Source of the DNA: Amaranthus tricolor
Taxonomy: Eukaryota > Streptophyta > Magnoliopsida > Caryophyllales > Amaranthaceae
Reading direction: 5' to 3'
Assembly: GCF_026212465.1 (NCBI RefSeq)
Contig: NC_080050.1
Coordinates: forward strand, 29,484,070 to 29,548,069
Length of the DNA: 64,000 nucleotides
The notes under the pieces were generated by a model that did no database searches, was not told the origin of the DNA, and saw nothing but the letters and a program-made list of their open reading frames with translations. How positions within the stretch are numbered: position 1 is the first letter of the stretch; each line of letters begins with the position of its first letter. Shown piece by piece: positions 11,664-27,458 of this stretch. Made by a program: the position numbers and the translations under genes.

Positions 11664-13850
11664 ATGTCAGTAGCAACATCAATCCCATGTATAAGACTTC
11701 CTTCTACAACTTCTTCTTCTTCTTCTACCTGTTCGTCTACTTCTTTTAGGTTATCTTATCATGGTGTTGGTAAACCTACTAGAACTTTGTATTTTACTGT
11801 AAAGAGTTCTCAGACCGAGGGACCCATTCGAAGACCCGCTATGGCTCCTCCTCCTCAGCCGTCTCCTCCGTCTCCTACACCGCCGTCTCCTCCGTCTCCT
11901 GCACCGCCGTCTAAGCTTCCGGTTGCGGCTGTAAAGATGGTGGAGGAGGATAAGAATGTTGTTACGTTGGAGTTTCAAAGAGCTAAGGCTAAGGAACTTC
12001 AGGAATATTTTAAACTGAAGAAACTTGAGGAAGCTGATCAAGGTCCTGCTTTTGGGTTTGTTCCTAAAAATGAGATCAATAATGGCAGGTATATTAAATT
12101 CTACATTTATATAGGAATTATAGGGTAGACCCGAAAAATATGACACTCCAACTGGACCGATTATCAAAATTCAACATTTAAAATTATTTAAATGTGAAGT
12201 TTGGTTGAAGTTTATGATTTCAAACAAGAATGATTGATTAGTGTGATTGTTAGTGTGGTTTTAAAAAAATGGAAATGAGGAAAAAGAATTTGAGCCAATA
12301 CACACATGACACAACAAACAATTCAAGCAAAATACATGAACAAAAACAATTGTTTAATGGGTACCATAAGGTACTCGAGGCCGAGATCAAATGGTTTATA
12401 TTACTCTATAATTCAACAATTACAATAAGTATTCACTCACAAGTCGTAACACGTACATTCTTTGTTTGCATTCTAATGGAGTCGTAGGCGTACAATCGCC
12501 AAAAACGCCGTTTGTGTTGCCCGAGCTAGTGGGTTTTTTTGCTAGAGCATCTGACTTGTTTGCCCGAGCAAGCGTCTCATGGGCATTCTGCTTGCCCGAG
12601 CATATGGCTCCACAACCTACTTTTCATTGCTTGGGTGGCCTAAACATGCCCCATGCACTTGTCCATCTTAGCTCATGATCCCTGAAGCTTCCAATTGTCC
12701 TTATGGCTCATGCGAGCCCTTGCTCGCCCATTTGAAACTTCAAGCAACTCATGAACACAAGTCATGGCATTTTTATGCATTTGGCCATTCTCCTCAACAA
12801 TGGAGAATTTGGCTCTTGATTCAACATAATTTTATGGTTTTTGGAGCCTTGAGATATGACCTTAAATTATGTTTTATGTGATATTATGTCAATGGACCAT
12901 CTTAACTAAAAAATAAGATGATAGTTAGGGCTTTATAATTATCTTTTATACTCTATCAATTCACATATTTCGTGCTGAAACCGATTTGCTTCTCTGCAGT
13001 AAAAGGTGATTCATGTGATGTTTTTTATTGTATATCGTTTGATGTGAGCTAGAAATATCGAAAATGAGCTAGTTTTTCTGGATAGAGTAATCACATACAT
13101 ACACTTCATTTCATTACCCCAATGCCATTCAGTGGCTCCTACGCTAGGATGGGGTTTGGCGTTGTCGATGTACACAATCTTACCCTTGTAAGTGATATTA
13201 CAAACAATGAGTTTGTTTCCGATTGACCCTTGATAGCAAGTATTATGTGCAACCCGACATAAATAAGAAGTGCACATGTCTTATGGCTTGTAAGCCTCTC
13301 ATGTGCCTATATTTCCATTCTGATTTCTATCTAATGTTTTGCTTGTATATATGTCCTTGTGAGTGCTTCGGCATTTGGTTTTGGTCATAAGCCCGGGTAA
13401 AGAGGAGGATCTGGCTTATGTAGAAGCCAATTAATGACATTAAGATATTGAAATGTTTTGATATGCGGATAATAACCTCACTCACAATCATATTTTGTAT
13501 AATGTAGTTTCAATTCACGTTTTAGTTAAACTTCACAAGCAACCACTTTGTTAGTGTTATCATTCACAAAGGTAAGGTGGCGTAATCGGACCTCTAAACC
13601 CCACTTTAGGTGGGAGCCACTTAATAGCATCGAGATAATGTAATGTAATGTAATTTTCTTTAGGGTCTATGATCGAGTAAACTTCATATGATACATAAGA
13701 TGAGCTTATTTGACATGGTGGTACCTTGAACACAGGTGGGCAATGTTTGGTTTTGCTGTTGGGATGTTAACAGAGTATGCAACTGGATCAGACTTTGTGG
13801 ATCAAGTAAAACTCATCCTCTCCAATTTGGGGATTGTAGATTTAGAATGA
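11664..13850 (+). CDS. OHP2: One-helix protein 2, chloroplast thylakoid
   Basis: Two exons, 11664-12088 and 13736-13850 (AG+G = Arg across the junction), 179 residues. A Ser/Thr-rich N-terminus fits a chloroplast transit peptide. A Pro/Ser segment (PPPQPSPPSPTPPSPP) follows, then VTLEFQRAKAKELQEYFKLK and the light-harvesting-type helix. Its chlorophyll-binding motif NEINNGRWAMFGFAVGMLTE has the Glu, Asn and Arg that ligand or pair with pigment. The tail ends VKLILSNLGIVDLE. OHP2 pairs with OHP1 and HCF244 in assembling the photosystem II reaction centre (family knowledge). The 1.65-kb intron cuts the motif between NGR and WAM. The start at 11664 is the first ATG with the family N-terminus MSVATSIPC. 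Confidence 0.95.
12100..13107. repeat. Intron DNA with GC-richer repeat of GCCCGAGC type
   Basis: Within the OHP2 intron, 12490-12740 is GC-richer than its surroundings. It repeats words such as TTGCCCGAGCA and GAGCATATGGCTCC, resembling the CTCGTTCGAGCAC words at 26700-26960. Probably a decayed transposon piece; the class cannot be told by eye. Confidence 0.35.
13108..13645. mobile_element. Inverted-repeat element with ATTACCCCAATG ends
   Basis: The left end reads CATTACCCCAATGCCATTCA then GTGGCTCC. The right end on the reverse strand reads CTCGATGCTATTAAGTGGCT, followed by CCC and AAAGTGGGGT-like DNA. A third related end (TAATGTCATTAATTGGCT on the reverse strand) lies at about 13423-13448, so two copies may be nested or adjacent. 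Related single ends occur in introns or spacers near 9662, 19677 and 48385. Not assigned to a superfamily. Confidence 0.55.
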
Positions 13851-14716
13851 TCTTATAACCCCCTTTATGTTTTTTGCTTATATATTCTACTCCTACAATC
13901 TTATACATTTTATTGTGTGAATTCTGTATTCAATATCAAATATAAGAGTTTTTTTGCCCTTCTTTGTTCAATATTGTAATCATTTCACTATTTGACGACT
14001 ATTGAAACTGATATATTGATTCATGTACCCAATCTCAATCTTTTAGGATTAAGGTCTGGCATTGTTGTTAAACTGTTAGTTGTCATTAACTGTTATCTAC
14101 TTCTATCTACTCGGTTGCCATTACTATTACTTGCCTTCTACAAGGCATTTAAAGAGAGCGTTGTGTCACAACTCACAGCTTTCACATTGGTTTGTTGAAA
14201 AACTGAATCCAAACAAACATATAACTCTAATGCGATTAAGTGGCTTCCACCAAAATAAATAGTTAGGGGACTATAATAGAATATGGGATGCAGCAACGTA
14301 AAGTGAATAATTTTGTATTTGTAAAACGTTGAAACAACATTTCAGAGAGACATAGGGAGTAATTGTGACATCTCGAGTCTCGACCTTGTCTGAGTCGGTG
14401 TCACGTCCCTTGAAGGTTGTAGACTAACCCTATAAACAAACACAAAACTTTTTCAGTGCACTTTATTCTCACTCATGTACGCCTGAAGAACGTCCTAGGA
14501 TGTCATCCATCCCAAACTAATCACACACAAAACTTTTTCGGTGCACTTAATTATGAAGATTTTAGCAAATAGAATTTCTTGATAGCAAGACACATCTTAT
14601 TAACAAATATATGAATAATTCACTAACAATGTGCTAGCACTTAAGTAAAGAGACAATAAACCTTATTAAAATGTGAGGAGAGAGTCAAATACAAAATACA
14701 ATTGATAGGTTAAGAG

Positions 14717-14719
<3 letters not shown>
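13851..14719. other. 3' flank of OHP2, no gene seen
   Basis: T-rich DNA just after the stop codon is the likely 3' untranslated region. At 14430-14545 the words ACACAAAACTTTTTC and GTGCACTT occur twice about 80 bases apart, a small duplication. No coding signal. Confidence 0.4.

Positions 14720-14791
<72 letters not shown>
14720..14791. repeat. (AT)n microsatellite
   Basis: About 36 uninterrupted AT units. The length may vary between individuals and in assembly. Confidence 0.95.
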
Positions 14792-14793
<2 letters not shown>

Positions 14794-15062
14794 CCCTTAA
14801 GAACCCTAATGAAAATAGGACTTTAAACCCTAATTAGAATAGTACTGATACTAAGCCCATTACGAAAACCCATAATGTACTTAATTTTTATCCAAAAATA
14901 GAGAATGTGTAGAATTTGTTACAATGGATGCAATAAAAAAAACAAATAACAAACAACAAAAATACAAATTTATGGTTCAACTAACGAATTTTCATACCTT
15001 AATTAAGATCAAGCTACAAATTAGGAAATACTTGATAATTGATAAAATGGGTCCCACTCCCA

Positions 15063-15356
15063 TCAATTAGCAAAATCACCATAAGTTGTATCACAAAACT
15101 TGTTCTTGATCCATTTGAAGCTGTTCTTAAGAGAAGATTTGAGCTTTCCTTCAATAGAAAACATGTTATATGATGCAACCCTTTTCTTCCTCTTACTATC
15201 TTGATCACCATTACCAGAAAATCCCTTATTATTTGGCCCATTGAAATTATATGCTTTTGATGATGATGATGATGATCTGTTTATCTCATGTTCTTCAAAT
15301 TTTCCATAGTTGGGATATGATCTGCTCTTTTCCATATTAGTTAGTGTTTTGATCAT
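15063..15356 (-). CDS. DUF3511 domain protein
   Basis: A single-exon gene of 97 codons from the first ATG, or 90 from the Met at 15333-15335. The C-terminal half KRKKRVASYNMFSIEGKLKS plus KNSFKWIKNKF is the basic core of the plant DUF3511 family; the usual ending with YGWW is here TTYGDFAN. A run of six Ser (TCA/ATC-type trinucleotide repeat) precedes it. The TATA box at 15387-15394 would start transcription about 30 bases on, leaving almost no leader before the first ATG and about 25 bases before the second, so the second (MEKSRSYP) is the likelier start. Function of the family is not established. Confidence 0.8.
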   Translation of the reverse strand: MIKTLTNMEKSRSYPNYGKFEEHEINRSSSSSSKAYNFNGPNNKGFSGNGDQDSKRKKRVASYNMFSIEGKLKSSLKNSFKWIKNKFCDTTYGDFAN

Positions 15357-15386
15357 GAAAACTCAAAATTTTATGTTGTGTTTTAA

Positions 15387-15394
15387 TTTATATA
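15387..15394 (-). promoter_or_regulatory. TATA box of the DUF3511 gene
   Basis: The reverse strand reads TATATAAA, 31 bases before the first possible ATG and 52 before the second. Confidence 0.55.
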
Positions 15395-15419
15395 CTCCTA
15401 TTATGGAATCATCAAAGTA

Positions 15420-18215
15420 AATCATCATCATTATACTAACGTCCCGTTTGGTAATTGATATTAAATGGTGAAAATGATAATGAAAAGTTTATATAATTTT
15501 GGTAGAAATATCTCTTGACAAGTGTAATTTAACGGTCATGTTTATTCTCCTTGAACAATCTCAATTTCTTCGCAAAATTCATTTCAATACATTATCATTT
15601 GAAAATGTGGTATTAGATGATAATGGAAATATATAAAAAAAGATTTTTTATGATCAAACTTTTATTATTATGGGAGTAACATGATACATATCATGCAAAT
15701 TTACACTATAAATTATTTACATTCCTACCATTTAATATTGATCACCTACCATTTTATACTGATCACCAAATGGATGATCCGTCTCATAGAAACATTAATT
15801 AGAGTTTTGGAAGGAAAGATGAAGAAAGTAAATGACATGCTTAATCTAATAATTTTGTTATTGACATAAATAGTGTCATGCTCAAAGGGAATAATTACAT
15901 AAGGTGTAAGGATACATTATTTCATATAGGTCACGCATGCAACAAGAAAAGCTAAAAAGGGTGCATAATATCCTATATGTAGCCCTTTATGGATTCTATA
16001 TTTTTTCATTACTTCTCTCAATTTTTTTCATTTATGAATGGGAATTTCTCATTCATTATCTTTTAAACTTTTTTTTGTCATTTGGCCCGTTGTTATTAAC
16101 ACGATTGATTTTCAACTCATGTTAAATTTTTTAAAATAATTCATTGTTACAAACGAGTGACTTTTTACCACAACTTTAGATGATAAAAAGATTATTTTGG
16201 AAATTAGTTTTAAAAAGACTATTTTTTGAAGTGACCTCAAGTAAGCGCCAATTCATCGTACTTCCTCTTGTTCGATCACCTATTATTGTCACAATTAATT
16301 TTTGCATAGTTACCAATGCGTATAATCAATTCTAATATCTCTAATTTTGAATAAATAAAAATTTTAAAAAAAATATTAATAAAATTTACATTGAGACAAA
16401 TTAAATAAAATTTCACTAATTATATTTTAATTTATAAATTGATAAAGAGTATAAAAAAATAAAATAATAATGATAAATAAAAGGGAGGATAATCAAAGAT
16501 CTCCCGAGCAATTCATTATTGATTAAAAGAGGCCCAAAACACCAAAGTTCAAACACACGTCATAAAGCTCTTATATACACTAAACATTACGCTAACAATA
16601 AGTCTAGCTCAAAATTATTTTATACTTCATTTGTTTTGTTTTTACATTCACTATTTTTTCTCATTTGATAGTTATTTATTAATTAAATGTATAGATTAAA
16701 TTAAAATAAAGTTAAAATATATACAAATTATTATATCATACGGTTTCACCACAAGATATAGATTTATATAGCTCAATTAATACAAATTATTAGCATACGA
16801 GTTTTTTGTTTCATAAGCTCGTCTCACCAAGATACGATCTTTCATAAGAGTGGCTCTAAAATATATGAATGAAATTAAATGAAAATGATATATCATTATT
16901 CATAAATAAAACTAATGCAAAATAAATAAGATAAATCAAAATAGCAATTAATATTAAATGAGCAGGATATATGGAGTAGTTATTTGATCTCATGACTCAT
17001 CAAGATTGAAAGCAAAATTCACGCCAAGCATCTAAAACCTTAACTAAACATGCCTAACGTGGACTATTTTTATAAAGACTTTGATATTTCGTATGATATT
17101 ACTTAGGGTTACTCGAAAGTGACGTGTTTGCAAAAGTCAATTATTTAATGACTATATTTTTCTAGAAAAATATATTTATATATTAATATAATATTATTAT
17201 TCCTATCAAATTTATATGTTATATATGAAATGCCCCTATTTGGGAAATTACAATCTTTCAACACAATTTAATTTTTCTTTTATAATATGTTGCGTTGGTT
17301 GATTAGCTGAAATATTGAAAATAAAAAAATGATGGTTGAGAAAGGTAAACTTGTAATAAAAAATTGAAAAATGTGCTACAAATTGAAATGAGTGATTGCG
17401 TATAAGAAGTAGGTATCGTTATTGAATATGATTTTGAAATTAATACTTCAAATTAAATTAAATTAATATATTAATTACGTACACATGAAAAAACTATTTA
17501 ATTTAAATATATATTATATAATTGAAATTCGACCAGACATTTAAATTTACGTTTTTAAAGACGAAGCTACATGTAAGCCGAGGAAGGGCTACATCCAGCC
17601 CAAACACGCAATCCAAACACTCAACCTTTACTAAATTCTGTTTTAATAAAATATACTCTATGTCCATTTCATTTTGCTGTATTGCGGAAATTGAAATGAA
17701 AGGTTTTATATATTTGTAGCAAATTTAAAGAGAGAAAAACAATATATGTACTTCTATCAACTATTCTTGTGGACGTCTTTCAAACAGGCGACTTCAAAAC
17801 AAAAAGTCTAAATTTTTATTTTTCTTTCTATTTTATATTAATTGGATTATTTAACTCATATATTTAGAGAGACATTGTCTTGAATAATTTGTGTTAATTG
17901 TTATTATGTATGAATGAGATATCCTTGTGACTTGTGAGCATTGAATAGAGTACTTGTTTGTCCATTTTCCACATGGAAGACTTGGTGCCTTGCATCTTCT
18001 TCTTTAATCTACTACTATTTCCTCTTTTGCTTGGAAATTTCATATTTGTGCGTGTGGTTGGCCCACGATTCACTTATTTTGCACTTTCTCATATTTCAAC
18101 AAGTGTAACTTTTTGTCTTTTACCGGGCAATTCCCAAGTTTTGTTATTTTTAGATTACATATTAGACAAAGAAAATGAAAAAAAAAAGTAAAAATTGAAG
18201 CTAAAATTAAATCTT
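15420..18215. other. Gene-free AT-rich spacer
   Basis: No supported coding sequence. GTCCCGTTTGGTAATTGATA at about 15442 looks like one end of a hAT-type MITE. Two same-direction segments with CATACG and GTCTCACCA lie at 16737-16850. Weak Stowaway-like ends are present near 17655. The rest is low-complexity. Confidence 0.4.
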
Positions 18216-18239
18216 TCTTGTTTTATTGTTTTTAAATTA

Positions 18240-18480
18240 TAGAATAGGGCAAGAGAAGGTAAAAGATGGATAAAGATCGAATTCGAAATCTTGCCTGAAA
18301 AAGGTAGTAGTAGTACTTATACCAATAAAGAAACGATCCGATTCTCAAGATTTTTTTAAAAAATTATATGGTAGGCTAAAAGAAGATAAAAAGTATGTAA
18401 AAATCGAACACAAGACTTTGTCTGAAAAAGGTAGTACTTGTACCAATTGAGATAAAATTTAATTTTCAAGTTTTATTCTT
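18240..18480. repeat. Tandem duplication, two units of about 120 bp
   Basis: Two diverged direct copies share the words TGCCTGAAAAAGGTAGTA / TGTCTGAAAAAGGTAGTA, ACTT(A/G)TACCAAT and TCTCAAG / TTTTCAAG. They lie downstream of the peroxidase gene. No coding role seen. Confidence 0.55.
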
Positions 18481-18982
18481 TTTAGTTATTAAATAAGCTA
18501 AAAAAACAGAAAAATTAAGTAAAAGTGTTGCAAATTGAAAAAACAGAGAATAGAAAATTGTTTAGACTTATGTAATCATGTTTAGGCATCTCTAAAGGTT
18601 GTTAATTATATATTTTCATTAATGGTTTAAGCTATGCACAATATTGTGCGTTATTATGCACATAGACATTTGAAACTTACATGTGCCAACAAAGATACAC
18701 TTTTTCCTTCCTTATAATCATTACCATCATAATAGATAAAAAAATAATCAAGTTTTCATCGTCTTATAAGTCATAAGTAGTGTTACAAAGAAAGATATTA
18801 TTACTCAATTACATAAACAAAAGACATACAACACCAAGTGTACAAAAAGTTAACAAATATTACTTGCTACTACACTAGCATAACAACACGATTCACTTCA
18901 CGATAAGCGGAAATTATTCATTCACTACTTAATCTAAGTTCGTAACAAACCCAAAAAGACGACAAGAGTAGATATCAATTTC

Positions 18983-21919
<2,937 letters not shown>

Positions 21920-21996
21920 TTTTTGATATTAATTATCTTTCTTTTATGTTTTACTTGTGTTATTGCACTCTTCAGACTTCTGTGCCCGGGGAGGGC

Positions 21997-22003
21997 TTTT
22001 ATA
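21997..22003 (-). promoter_or_regulatory. TATA box of the peroxidase gene
   Basis: The reverse strand reads GGTTATAAAAGCCC, with TATAAAA 78 bases before the ATG, giving a leader of about 45-50 bases. Confidence 0.7.
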
Positions 22004-22029
22004 ACCACCAAAAGGCATTCTCTTTTTTG

Positions 22030-23403
22030 TTGTATTCACACTAACAATTTTAAAAAATTAAAAAATTTTACGTCCTTTTTTTAAATTTTACATGGTAATC
22101 TTAAATTTTTAACTTTTCTGATAGAAAAAATGTTAAGTTTTTAGTTAAATTAATGATTAATTTTAGACTGAATTTCGAATTATGTGGTCAATTAGGGTAA
22201 TTACGATTTTTTTTTTTCGAAAAAAAAATGTTATTAAGTAGCGTAAAAATAGCATAAAGTAAAAAAAAAAATATTCTTTTTGTTTATCATATTGAAAAAT
22301 TATAAGGTTAAGATCGTCATGTGGATTAAAAAAAAATTATCTACTATATAAAAAAGTCAAAAATTCAAAGTTTTCATACAAAATTTTTAAAAAAATAATG
22401 AAATGAAATGAAATTGTGGAGCATATGAATTCAAAGTGTGGTAATTTTTTAAGAATAAAGGGAGAATTACCTTATTGTTATTTTATTTGTCTTAAATTTA
22501 AATCCGACATCAAATGTCTTATTTATTTTTTAGGTCAGTTTCCAGTTGTTATATTTTAAGTAATGATTTTTGGTCTCCTTAATTTATACATTTAGTCACT
22601 TTTTTTTATGGTTCTCTTCTTAATTTGTACATGTGAAATTTTTTTCAATATGCTCACCTCTTAATATATAGATGAAGATACCTTCATCTTAATATTTGTG
22701 GAAATTTCAAAAAAAATATTTACTCTGAATTAAAAAATGTATTTTTTATCGTCTCAAATTAATTACTGCGTTTCTTTATCATAAATTTTACAGACTAACT
22801 GAACTTAAAAGAAAGTTGGTATATTTAATCAATATCGAAACCTAACTCCAAAAAATAATAAATTATCATTTAAAATAGAGATGGACGTGATACTTCTATA
22901 TTATTACTATTACTTTTCAATATAAACGAATATTACTTTACTTTTTTTAGAGACTATTTATTTCCTATCCTATGTAATACAAGTTCCCTCTGTCTTTTTA
23001 TTTAATATTATTTTTTATTTTGAATTGTTATTTTATTTTTCAATATTTATTTTTAAATAATAACTTATTTTTTATTATCTTATTTATATATTTTTTAATT
23101 TTTTATTTTATTTACATACTTTATTCTCTTTCCATATATTATCAAATATTCAAAATTGTTATAAAAAAAAACGCTACTTTTTTATTTGCTATTATCCTAA
23201 AGAAAAGAGTAGTGTTTTAGTTGCAAATTGCCATGGTCTGTCAAGGATTAGGTGAGAATTCTAGATGTATTATTTTATAAACATTGAATTCTTAATAGCC
23301 GGCTTCTACTTTTTTTTTGAATTTTTAGATTTCCAACACATCAAGATATTAATGGGTTGTTTAATAATTCATATGAGTATTAAATAGTTAAAATAATAAT
23401 CAT
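22030..23403. other. Gene-free AT-rich spacer upstream of peroxidase
   Basis: Very high A+T with many homopolymer runs. No coding region, RNA gene or intact transposon recognised. Confidence 0.4.
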
Positions 23404-23413
23404 AACAACAAAT

Positions 23414-23547
23414 TTGTGTATGAGACAGTCTCACCGTGAGATGTGCCCTAACACTTATACTTTGATTAAATAGCCTAATATTAGAAATTTTTAGCATAAT
23501 GAAACTTTTGTTTGAACTCATCTTACGGTGAAACAATCTCATACAAG
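23414..23547. mobile_element. Short MITE with GTATGAGAC/GTCTCATAC ends
   Basis: The left end reads TTTGTGTATGAGACAGTCTC followed by ACCGTGAGA. The right end on the reverse strand reads CTTGTATGAGATTGTTTCAC. The interior word GATTAAATAGCCTAATA matches GGTTAAATAGGCTAATA in the copy at 41115-41235. About 134 bp, non-coding. Confidence 0.65.
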
Positions 23548-26500
23548 AGGAGAAATTAGGTGTAATTTTGATGAGAAAATCTTTTAACAAGTTCAATGGT
23601 CAAGTTTGTACTACTTGAATAATTTTATTGTTTTACAAAATTTATTTCACCACATTATCATTAAAAAATGAAGATTAGACATTTAAGTGGTTATGACATA
23701 TTGTGAAAAAAAAATTGTATGATCAAAGTTTTATTACTGCATGAAAATAATATTGTACATTTGTAAAAAATTTACAATATAAATTATTCTAATTACCACT
23801 GTTTTGTACCAAAAATCAAAGAGGTCATTTATATTATATCTTTGTTTGTCTCTTTGAATTTGTATCCTACTATAACTCAAATATATGAGAGATTGTCGAG
23901 TCATATGATTGTTGCTTGAATAAACAACTAAAATTTTTAATTGAATTGATTTCTTAATATGTAATAGAGTATTATCATATTCTATCAGAAAATACATATA
24001 TGCATGACAGCATGATAATTTATTTTTTTGAAAAATATTATTAATTTCTATGTTTATGTTCAACAGAATAATGTTAGGCCAATTTAGAATTTATGAAGTT
24101 AAGGACAAATTTTAAACTTTAGAGTATAGATTCTTAACAAAATTAAGGTCGGTATTTTAAAAAATGTTTGTTTTTTTATTATTCGAAATTGAACATTGAA
24201 CACATTGTTTTTGAAATAAAATTCTAAAATTTTTTGGATAAGATAAAATTGTAATTTTTTAAGCTTGACAATACATTTTCTATAATAGATTAATTATAAA
24301 ATTGTCAGGATATTTTAGTTTAGATAAAGTTGTAATTTTTTCTGTTATATACTTTATTATGTCAAGGAACCAACTTACTAAAAGCTTATGTTGATTGTCA
24401 AAATCTTAGGATATGTTATATATTTTATTATACCTCCTCATACGAGAGCTAGCTCTTATGGCTAAAAGTGTGGATATAATATTGGCCCTGCTTATACCTA
24501 ATGTTAAATATTACACTTGAAATGAGGGGTATATGTGTGTTAATGGACCAATTTAACCAAATGTACTAACGCTTCTTATTCATCTAGAAAATTTACCGTG
24601 AATAATACAATCTTTTAACTTTTTTCTTACAATAATAGCAACTTTTGATTAATCATGAATAAAACAAACTTTGATAGGTGTTTTTTTTCAAGCATCCAAA
24701 CAGATAATTTTCACACTATTTTTGTTTTAAATTACCTACAATTGTAAGTTATTTTACATGTTTGAATGCTCTAGAAAACCAATCATTTAAAGTTAATATG
24801 ATTTCATAAATCATAATAGTTTCTCATATTATATTTTCACCTATATTTATGTAGTATATAACGGTTGTAATAATTGGGGTAAGGGGATAAATTATAAATA
24901 CACAAGGGTCTTCCATATTAAAAAGTCAATTATTAAGATCTCTTATTAATATACATACTAAATTGAAAGGGGAAAAAAGTGGTGGCGGCTTGACCATGAA
25001 CAAATAAACAAATAGGCAAATAGCAAAAAAAATATATTCATTTTCAAAAAATATTTTAATAAATAACGCTGATTTATGAAGTTAATAAATCATCTTAATA
25101 TGATAGAATTTAATAAGATAAAAGTTTTAAAATTTTAGACGAAATTTTTACATTTACAAAACTTACGAGTAAATTAATGAGCTGATTTTTAGCGTGTGGT
25201 GGGCACAACTTTCAGCCTTTCAGGAATGTCCTTTTCTCTTTTCTCATGTGTCTATTTTGATCTACTTTTGTGATGCATCCCCTGTATCCATGTGCTTACT
25301 CTCCTAATCTCGTTCCTACTCTATCTCTTTGATTTAAAATCAAATAAAATAATACCTTTGAAAAAATATAGATATTTGATATAATAAATTACAAAGATAG
25401 ATTAACCGGTGTGGATGAAATTAGGAATGTTTATGGGTTGGGTCCAATCAGACTCGGATTCGGATTCAAATCTATTATTTTTTGGCGGATGCCCATATTC
25501 AGATCCATACTTAGACCTGCCGAATCTAATGGTCATCCTAAATAGGTCTTTATTTCAATTATTTATACAATTTTTTTTGTATTTTAAAGATCTCATTAGT
25601 ATTAAAATGCGTTTATGAGTTGTACATAGAAATAGGTTTAGAACAAAATTATTAATTTGGGTTGTATAAGGTGGGGTCTGGAGCAGTTTTGTAAAGGATT
25701 TAGCAGATCTAGGTTTTAAATGGGTCCAAAGAAATGGACACGATCGGGTTTGGGTCTAAAAATCCTAAACCCAGACCCATTCATATTTTTTAGACGAAAT
25801 CAAACTCAAATTCACTAGGTCTCAAAAAATTAGACCCAGACCTTAAAAATAGGGGTAAGTCCAATAGAATCTTAGACCCATAACTATACTAAATGAGATA
25901 AAAAGAGAGTGATGGCTTCATTTAATTAAAAAAAATGATAAAAATTGAAAAAGACATCCCTTAATAAAAAATGATAGTTGAATGAAAATACTAGATGAAA
26001 TATACATTTACTAGTAAAGTAATAAGAGTAGCTACGTGGTGACTGGTGACCAACAAGACTTACATCACTCAATTAAATTCGACAGATTTTAGGGTTCGTC
26101 TTTAAGTATTATAGACATGGAGAAGAATTCATGTAATTTAGTAATTTTATTAGTAATCTACAATTACGTATAATGTGACGTTATATGATGAAGACCAGTT
26201 CCTCTTAACAATTTTTAAAGTCATTGGGAGAACGAATATTAAGGAGATCTATGGACTATGATTACTCCCTCCCGTCACAAAAAATTATTATAGATATATA
26301 TTACATAAAGATTAAAAAATAAAAAAATTATTTAAATTATGTGGATGATGTTAAAGTAATTTTAATATATGTGGATGAGAATAAAATAAAATGGAGGAAA
26401 CATCTACGCGAAAGGAAATTATAGCAAAGTTAAGGATAACGAACTATAAAAAAAGTGTGACAATCTCTTAGAGACAAATTAAGTATTTAATAACAAATTT

Positions 26501-27185
26501 TAATTAAAATTAATTAATTTTCAATTGCATACTAGAATTAAGTTAAACATAAAATGGTTTCTAACTAATACCTTTTAAGCTTTTTTAAAATTATCTCACA
26601 CATTTAATTATCTTTTCTAAAATAATTAAATGATATCCCTAAATATGAGATGCTCGTTTAAGATTTAAGGTTCTTAAACCAAGATACAAAATAAAAGCAA
26701 GTATGCTCTAGGAGACGAGTGCTCAAGCATAAGGCCACTCGTTCGAGCACTTCTTGGTGCTTGCACTTGAGGTTTTTGTGAGACAAACTTTTGGAGCTCG
26801 GTTCAATTGGGGTAGGGCGCTGGTTTGAACACAATGCAAGGTCGCTCGTTTGAGTGCTCCTTGGTACTCATTCAAGCGGTTGAGGTTTTTGCAAGTCTTA
26901 AAATTTTGGACGGAGTTTGTTCAGGTTGTGCGCTCGTTCGAACTCTTAAATGTGCGCGTTTGTTCATGAAGATTTATCTTTAACAGTAATTGTACATCTA
27001 ATGGGAATGAAAGGATGGAATGAAAACACGTGATTTATCTATATTATACATATGTAATGTGCATTAACGACGCTGAAATTTACTTTAATTTCTAATATCT
27101 CATATACATTTATAACCATAGAAAACTTGCAGTTTCTTGTTTTGTTTTCCGATTTCTCAATTCATATAAATACAAGAACATTTAA
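23548..27185. other. Gene-free spacer with decayed repeats
   Basis: 25409-25880 is filled with GGGTC/GACCC and GGATTCGGATTC words in both orientations, as in old plant transposon remnants. 26690-26960 repeats CGCTCGTTCGAAC-like words (ACTCGTTCGAGCAC, CTCGTTTGAGTGCTC). 26272-26460 may be a worn Stowaway element (ACTCCCTCCCGTCAC). No supported gene. Confidence 0.4.
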
Positions 27186-27458
27186 GGGGTGTTGGCAAAT
27201 GATTGATTGTTGATAACTAATAGGTGGTAACTGATTTGAACAACTGATTTGATCAACTGATTTGATCAACTGACTTGACCATCTGATTTTTTAATTCACT
27301 GATATAAGCTGGTTATTCAAAAACAATTTACATATACCATAAGTTTTTTCTATCAGTTAATTTATCAAACCCTAACATTAGATGGTTTAACCCTTTGACT
27401 CTCTACTTGAGTCAAAATAAATTAAAATTGTTCAATAAACTATTTTGCTAAACACCCC
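27186..27458. mobile_element. hAT-like MITE
   Basis: The left end is GGGGTGTTGGCAAATGATTG; the right end on the reverse strand is GGGGTGTTTAGCAAAATAG. Length 273 bp. An 8-bp duplication is expected but I could not identify a clean one. The interior repeats AACTGATTTGATC three times. Confidence 0.6.

Noticed and set aside
11751..12167. 138-codon reverse-strand ORF with Arg-rich repeats
   Set aside because: It is the shadow of OHP2 exon 1; the Arg run mirrors the Pro/Ser-coding GGCGG-type sequence.
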